Shown in pieces: positions 60,190-64,000 of a stretch of 64,000 bases of DNA. The stretch spans positions 744,001 to 808,000 of the forward strand of contig CANLEM010000003.1 in the NCBI GenBank assembly GCA_947489685.1, written 5' to 3'. Both the position numbers and the translations under genes were made by a program. The notes under the pieces are model-generated. The model saw nothing but the letters and a program-made list of their open reading frames with translations, did not search any database and had not been told where the DNA came from. This DNA is from an uncultured Aquimarina sp. GTDB lineage: Bacteria; Bacteroidota; Bacteroidia; Flavobacteriales; Flavobacteriaceae. Every line of letters begins with the position of its first letter. Positions within the stretch are counted from its first letter, which is position 1.

Positions 60190-61113
60190 TTATCCCGCCA
60201 TATCTATATCCTTTAATTTATTTTCTTCTGCTAGTTTTGCCTTTTGGGCTGCATAGTCAAATCCCTGTTGCCACCAATTGGTCATTAGTTTTTTGTTAAA
60301 AACCAAAGAGTTTTCTGTTAGTTTTGATGGTGTATAGTATAAATTTAAAGGCACATCTTTATTGATAGCTGCAAGCTTACCCAAGACCGTATCATGGCCT
60401 TCAACCTGATCTAGCATATAGCTAAAGAGATTTACCATTAGCGAGAAAGGATTCTTACCCAAAACTTTATTTTGTTCCATATTCTCAGACTCCAGAATAA
60501 TAGCATCTACCTCTGTAGCACCTCTTCTAATTGCCTCTCTAATAGGTACCATACAACCAAAACCGCCATCGGCATACTCACAACCTTCTTTTGTTACTAA
60601 ACTCATAAAAGGAACATAATTACAGGATATCCATATCCAATCACAAAAATCGTCGTAAGAAAAATCATTAATAGATTTATATTCGGTTTTGTTTTTGGTA
60701 AGGTTAGAAACTGTGACCACAACATCCTGAGTCATTTGTCTGGCTTGTTCAAACTCTGATTCAGAAAAACTTCTTCGAATAGATCTTCTTAGGTTTTTAC
60801 TCTCTCCAAACGTACGTTTGAATTTTATAAATTGCCAAAGCGATGATAGAAAGTTGATAGAAACATACTCCCTATTTCCCTTTTTACGCACTCTAAAAGG
60901 ATTAACATTAAAGATTGTACGTTGACTTACATTAGTATAAATATCATAGGTCTTATCAATATTACCTAATGCCAGTTGCGGTATTAATAAACTTCCTGTA
61001 GAAGTACCCAAAAACAAATCATATTTCTTGCCTTGTTCTTGCATTAAATACTGTGCGACCCCGCCTGCATATGCACCTTTACTACCACCTCCTGAAATTA
61101 CTAATGCCCGCAT
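60190..61113 (-). CDS. Patatin-like phospholipase, second of a tandem pair
   Basis: A 307-residue protein when started at the ATG at 61113 (MRALVISGGGSKGAYAGGVA), which coincides with the start of its paralogue; an ATG at 61149 lies within the upstream gene. The oxyanion loop GGGSKG is near residue 10, the nucleophile GTSTGS (GxSxG) near 42 and the catalytic Asp in YADGGFG near 180. These are Ser-Asp dyad lipid acyl hydrolases. The central helical part (RTFGESKNLRRSIRRSF) differs most from the neighbour. One base separates it from 61115. Confidence 0.88.
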   Translation of the reverse strand: MRALVISGGGSKGAYAGGVAQYLMQEQGKKYDLFLGTSTGSLLIPQLALGNIDKTYDIYTNVSQRTIFNVNPFRVRKKGNREYVSINFLSSLWQFIKFKRTFGESKNLRRSIRRSFSESEFEQARQMTQDVVVTVSNLTKNKTEYKSINDFSYDDFCDWIWISCNYVPFMSLVTKEGCEYADGGFGCMVPIREAIRRGATEVDAIILESENMEQNKVLGKNPFSLMVNLFSYMLDQVEGHDTVLGKLAAINKDVPLNLYYTPSKLTENSLVFNKKLMTNWWQQGFDYAAQKAKLAEENKLKDIDMAG

Positions 61114-61114
61114 A

Positions 61115-62008
61115 TTACAATCTATTAAATGTATTTTTTTCTTTCGCAAATTCGTATCCTCTTTTCCACCATTCTGTCATTTTTTCTTTATCAAAAACCA
61201 ATGAATTGGTCGTAAGTACTGTGGGCGTGTAATATAAATCCATTGCCACATCTTTTTCTCGGGCCTGAAATTTTCCTATTCGTATATTTTGGTGTTCTAT
61301 CTGATCCATCATAAAATTTACCATATTGGTAATCAAAGAAAATGGATCTTTTGTAGGCATACGGTTCAAATAATTTACTTCGGTTTCTAAAACGATAACA
61401 TCTAACTCTGTTGCCCCTCTTTTGATGGCCTCTTCGATAGGTACCATGGATCCCAATCCCCCATCAACATAATCGCAGTTATTTTTTCTTACCAAACTCA
61501 TAAAAGGTGGATAATTACATGAGATCCAAATCCAATCCAAAAAATCTTCGTACGCACATTCTTTTAATGACTTATACTCTACTGTATTTGTAGAAAGATT
61601 AGTAACTGTAACAATTACATCTGGATTTCCGGATTTTAATTGTTCAAAATAAGATTCTGAAATTGCATTATGTATTAAATTTCTTAGATTTCTACTATCA
61701 CCAAAAGATTTTTTCCCTTTTATTAAATTTCGCAGTACATTAAAATGATTGATACTAATATCATTATAACCTCTTTTTTTCTTGATAATAAACGGGCAAT
61801 TTCTAAAGATTGAAGACTGATTAACCGAAGTATAGAATTTCTTTATCTCTTCAATCTTTGATAGTGCCAAATGAGAGACCAATAAGCTTCCGGTAGAAGT
61901 ACCTATAAACAAATCGTATTTTCTATCAAGATCTTGAATCAGGTGTTGTGCAACACCTCCTGCAAAGGCTCCTTTGCTGCCTCCACCAGAAATCACCAAT
62001 GCTCGCAT
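61115..62008 (-). CDS. Patatin-like phospholipase, first of a tandem pair
   Basis: A 297-residue protein beginning MRALVISGGGSKGAFAGGVA, with GTSTGSLLV around residue 40 (nucleophile Ser in GxSxG) and YVDGGLGSM near 177 (catalytic Asp). It is similar to the next gene over its whole length, including DWIWISCNY and PFMSLV, so the two arose by tandem duplication. It is intracellular in appearance: no signal peptide. The start at 62008 is 8 bp after the M1 aminopeptidase gene, so all three are probably co-transcribed. The substrate lipid is unknown. Confidence 0.88.
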   Translation of the reverse strand: MRALVISGGGSKGAFAGGVAQHLIQDLDRKYDLFIGTSTGSLLVSHLALSKIEEIKKFYTSVNQSSIFRNCPFIIKKKRGYNDISINHFNVLRNLIKGKKSFGDSRNLRNLIHNAISESYFEQLKSGNPDVIVTVTNLSTNTVEYKSLKECAYEDFLDWIWISCNYPPFMSLVRKNNCDYVDGGLGSMVPIEEAIKRGATELDVIVLETEVNYLNRMPTKDPFSLITNMVNFMMDQIEHQNIRIGKFQAREKDVAMDLYYTPTVLTTNSLVFDKEKMTEWWKRGYEFAKEKNTFNRL

Positions 62009-62016
62009 ATTTTACC

Positions 62017-64000
62017 TTATGGGGTTAATTTTTTTTGTAAAAAATCTTGTTGATTCTTTGGTAAATTATGCATTAAAGCTACATATTTCTTTTGATATTT
62101 CTCTTGCTTTAATAGTTTATCCAAAATTTTTCTGCACGAATTTCTAAATCTCCAGTTATGATGTGTAGCTCCATCAACAAGATCTGTTAGAGTTTGGTCG
62201 GAAAAAGCTTGTAAACTTTCTAAATAAGTAAATGCATTCTCTCTGGTATTAAAGCTAAATTGTGGAGATGTATATTTTGATAATTCGCTATAAAATTGCT
62301 GATGTTGATCGGTTTGATACTCTCTTGTACTTAAGGCCAAGACTAACCATAAAATTCTTACATTTTTATCATTAAACCCGATAATTTCTTTGGTAAGATC
62401 TAGATATTCATTTCTTTTCTCAGGAAAACTGGCCCATAAATGATATAGAGCAGGCTCTACGGTCGCATACGACGGATCTTTTAATAGCGATTCGTATTGC
62501 TCTTGTAAATCTTTAGGTATGGTACTTAATGTATTTGCTATTGCCTGGCGAATAAAAATGTTATTACTTTCAAAGGCTTTATCATACAATGCAATAACCT
62601 CGGGCGATGTTGTACCTGCTAATTGATATATTACTTCTTGGCCTATATAATCATTTGCAGGAAAAGTAAGTGCTTTTGCCAGAGTTCCCCATTTACCAGC
62701 TATGGGTTGCGTACGTTCCTGGGCCAGACTTAGATAACTAGATATAAAATCTGATTTTGTAAGTATATCCAATGCAGACTGTGACGGAAAAGCAACATTT
62801 TCTAACCATAAGGTAGCGAATTCTTTTAGGTCTTCACCACTAACCTCTTCGGCAACGGCTATAAAGTCATCTGTAGTCGCATTTTTAAATTTATATTTTT
62901 CAAGAAAATTGTGTATCGTTATTTTAAAACTGGTATCCCCTATCCTATCTCTAAGTGCATGAATTGCCCATGCTCCTCTTTGATAAAAGGTTAATGAACT
63001 TGCCTTTGGATCTAATAATGAAGTGGCTTGTGGTGTTTTGGATAATTCGGTAAGTTGCTCGGCACTTTCATACAATTTGAACAAAAAATAATCTTCACCA
63101 AAAATTTCCTTTTCTGCCAAAAGCGCATAATAAGTAGCAAATCCCTCTTGCAACCAATGATGAGTTCCTTCGGTCTCTGTAACGAGGTCACCAAACCACT
63201 GATGTGCTAATTCATGAGCGTTAACATTGATATAATTGCGATCTATAAAAGCAGTTTCATCAATTACAAATGCATCAGAGAAGATTGTAGTTCCCGTATT
63301 TTCCATACCGGCATATAAAAAATCTTTTACTGGTATTTGTTTATAGTTTTGCCAAGGAAAAGCATATCCGATTTCTTTTTCAAGAAAATCAAAAATCTTT
63401 TTGCTGTGTTTATAAGTAGACTCAAACCTATCTTTGGCATCTGGGTAGTAATACATTTCTAACGGAATCCCACTGGCAGAAGTTTCTACAACTTTTTCAT
63501 ATGTACCTATCACAAATGCCAATAAGTAACTACTCATTGGTTGTTGCATATCATAGGTCCAACTTTGGATAGAATCATTTACAGGTTCTATACTCAGTAA
63601 TTTACCATTTGCTATTACCTCGGCTTCTTTTGCATAATTAATGACCAGGTCAAATTCTACTTTTTCATTCATATCATCAAAACTTGGTAGCCAATTTGAT
63701 GTATATTTTCCTTGTCCTTGAGTCCATATTTGCGGATTACCTTGATAATCATTTACAAAGTATACTGCTTTTTTGGGGGTAGCCACGTATTGAATTGTAA
63801 TATTGTGATTGGCGTTGATTTTAAAATCAGAAGTGATTTCTATTTTTTGATTATCATACTCAAAATCTATTTCTTTTTTATCCAATAAGACTTTTACGAT
63901 TTTCATTTTTTGAGCATCAATATAAATTGATGGTACAGTTTTCAAAACGTTAAATGTATAGCCTACTTCTCCCTTAATTTCTTTAGTTTTTGCATCGACC
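62017..64000 (-). CDS. M1 family aminopeptidase, N-terminus beyond the window
   Basis: The frame is open to the right edge of the window, so about 661 residues are visible and the start is missing. YAGMENTGTTIFSD is the substrate-binding GxMEN motif, and NAHELAHQWFGDLVTETEGT with WLQEGFATYY forms the zinc site HExxH-x18-E. The N-terminal beta saddle (VGYTFNVLKTVPSIYIDA) is typical, and a C-terminal helical HEAT-like domain (about the last 250 residues) follows. It removes N-terminal residues from peptides, like aminopeptidase N. It probably leads an operon with two patatin genes. Confidence 0.92.
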   Translation of the reverse strand, partial: VDAKTKEIKGEVGYTFNVLKTVPSIYIDAQKMKIVKVLLDKKEIDFEYDNQKIEITSDFKINANHNITIQYVATPKKAVYFVNDYQGNPQIWTQGQGKYTSNWLPSFDDMNEKVEFDLVINYAKEAEVIANGKLLSIEPVNDSIQSWTYDMQQPMSSYLLAFVIGTYEKVVETSASGIPLEMYYYPDAKDRFESTYKHSKKIFDFLEKEIGYAFPWQNYKQIPVKDFLYAGMENTGTTIFSDAFVIDETAFIDRNYINVNAHELAHQWFGDLVTETEGTHHWLQEGFATYYALLAEKEIFGEDYFLFKLYESAEQLTELSKTPQATSLLDPKASSLTFYQRGAWAIHALRDRIGDTSFKITIHNFLEKYKFKNATTDDFIAVAEEVSGEDLKEFATLWLENVAFPSQSALDILTKSDFISSYLSLAQERTQPIAGKWGTLAKALTFPANDYIGQEVIYQLAGTTSPEVIALYDKAFESNNIFIRQAIANTLSTIPKDLQEQYESLLKDPSYATVEPALYHLWASFPEKRNEYLDLTKEIIGFNDKNVRILWLVLALSTREYQTDQHQQFYSELSKYTSPQFSFNTRENAFTYLESLQAFSDQTLTDLVDGATHHNWRFRNSCRKILDKLLKQEKYQKKYVALMHNLPKNQQDFLQKKLTP

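Overview
The window looks like a Flavobacteriaceae chromosome (Bacteroidota; a gliding marine genus such as Aquimarina would fit, but this is inference). The evidence is low GC, TAnnTTTG-type promoters without clear Shine-Dalgarno dependence, DUF4834 and YfhO proteins, OmpA/TlpA-like envelope proteins, a type IX secretion C-terminal signal on a secreted protease, and a probable sulfonolipid enzyme pair. No rRNA, tRNA, CRISPR array or insertion sequence was seen.

Layout: 1-4.1 kb is the end of an envelope-polysaccharide operon (flippase, GT4 glycosyltransferase, YfhO). 4.2-15.1 kb is ordinary chromosome: an outer membrane protein with a strongly charged tail, a GNAT protein, two PLP enzymes that may make capnine-type sulfonolipids, an S9 peptidase, YbaB, a thioredoxin-like protein, OmpA and YegP. 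15.3-33.0 kb is an accessory island. From 33 kb to the end are mostly conserved genes: a zinc metalloprotease, prfB with its programmed frameshift, arsC, fumC, a methionine-gamma-lyase-like enzyme with a divergent Lrp regulator, SDR and MFS genes, holA, a GT2, an OmpA lipoprotein, an AraC regulator, YciO, UvrD, a secreted metalloprotease, M20 amidohydrolase, a glutamate-synthase-like enzyme, tandem patatins and a partial M1 aminopeptidase.

The island is the remarkable part. It has 19 small genes for double-glycine-type leader peptides (15 with a Lys-rich leader, often with an S-C-x-x-C core; 4 with a short leader and a hydrophobic Gly-rich core). It also has one C39-peptidase ABC exporter operon with a CxxC thioredoxin and a membrane protein, and three paralogous membrane regulators (signal peptide, TPR domain, one membrane span, cytoplasmic AraC-type HTH). 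No lanthionine synthetase, radical SAM enzyme or other maturase is visible.

Every regulator is followed after 142-157 bp by one or two peptide genes, with a palindromic element CGAAATTCNNGAATTTCG in the gap. Eight further peptide transcription units on the minus strand carry two copies of the related element TTCNNGAA(TTTCG), with centres exactly 20 bp apart. The proximal centre is always 51.5 bp upstream of the last base of a TATGTTTG-like -7 box. I infer one shared regulon in which the membrane TPR-AraC proteins control the dispersed peptide genes. A further hypothesis is that the exported peptides are sensed by the periplasmic TPR domains.
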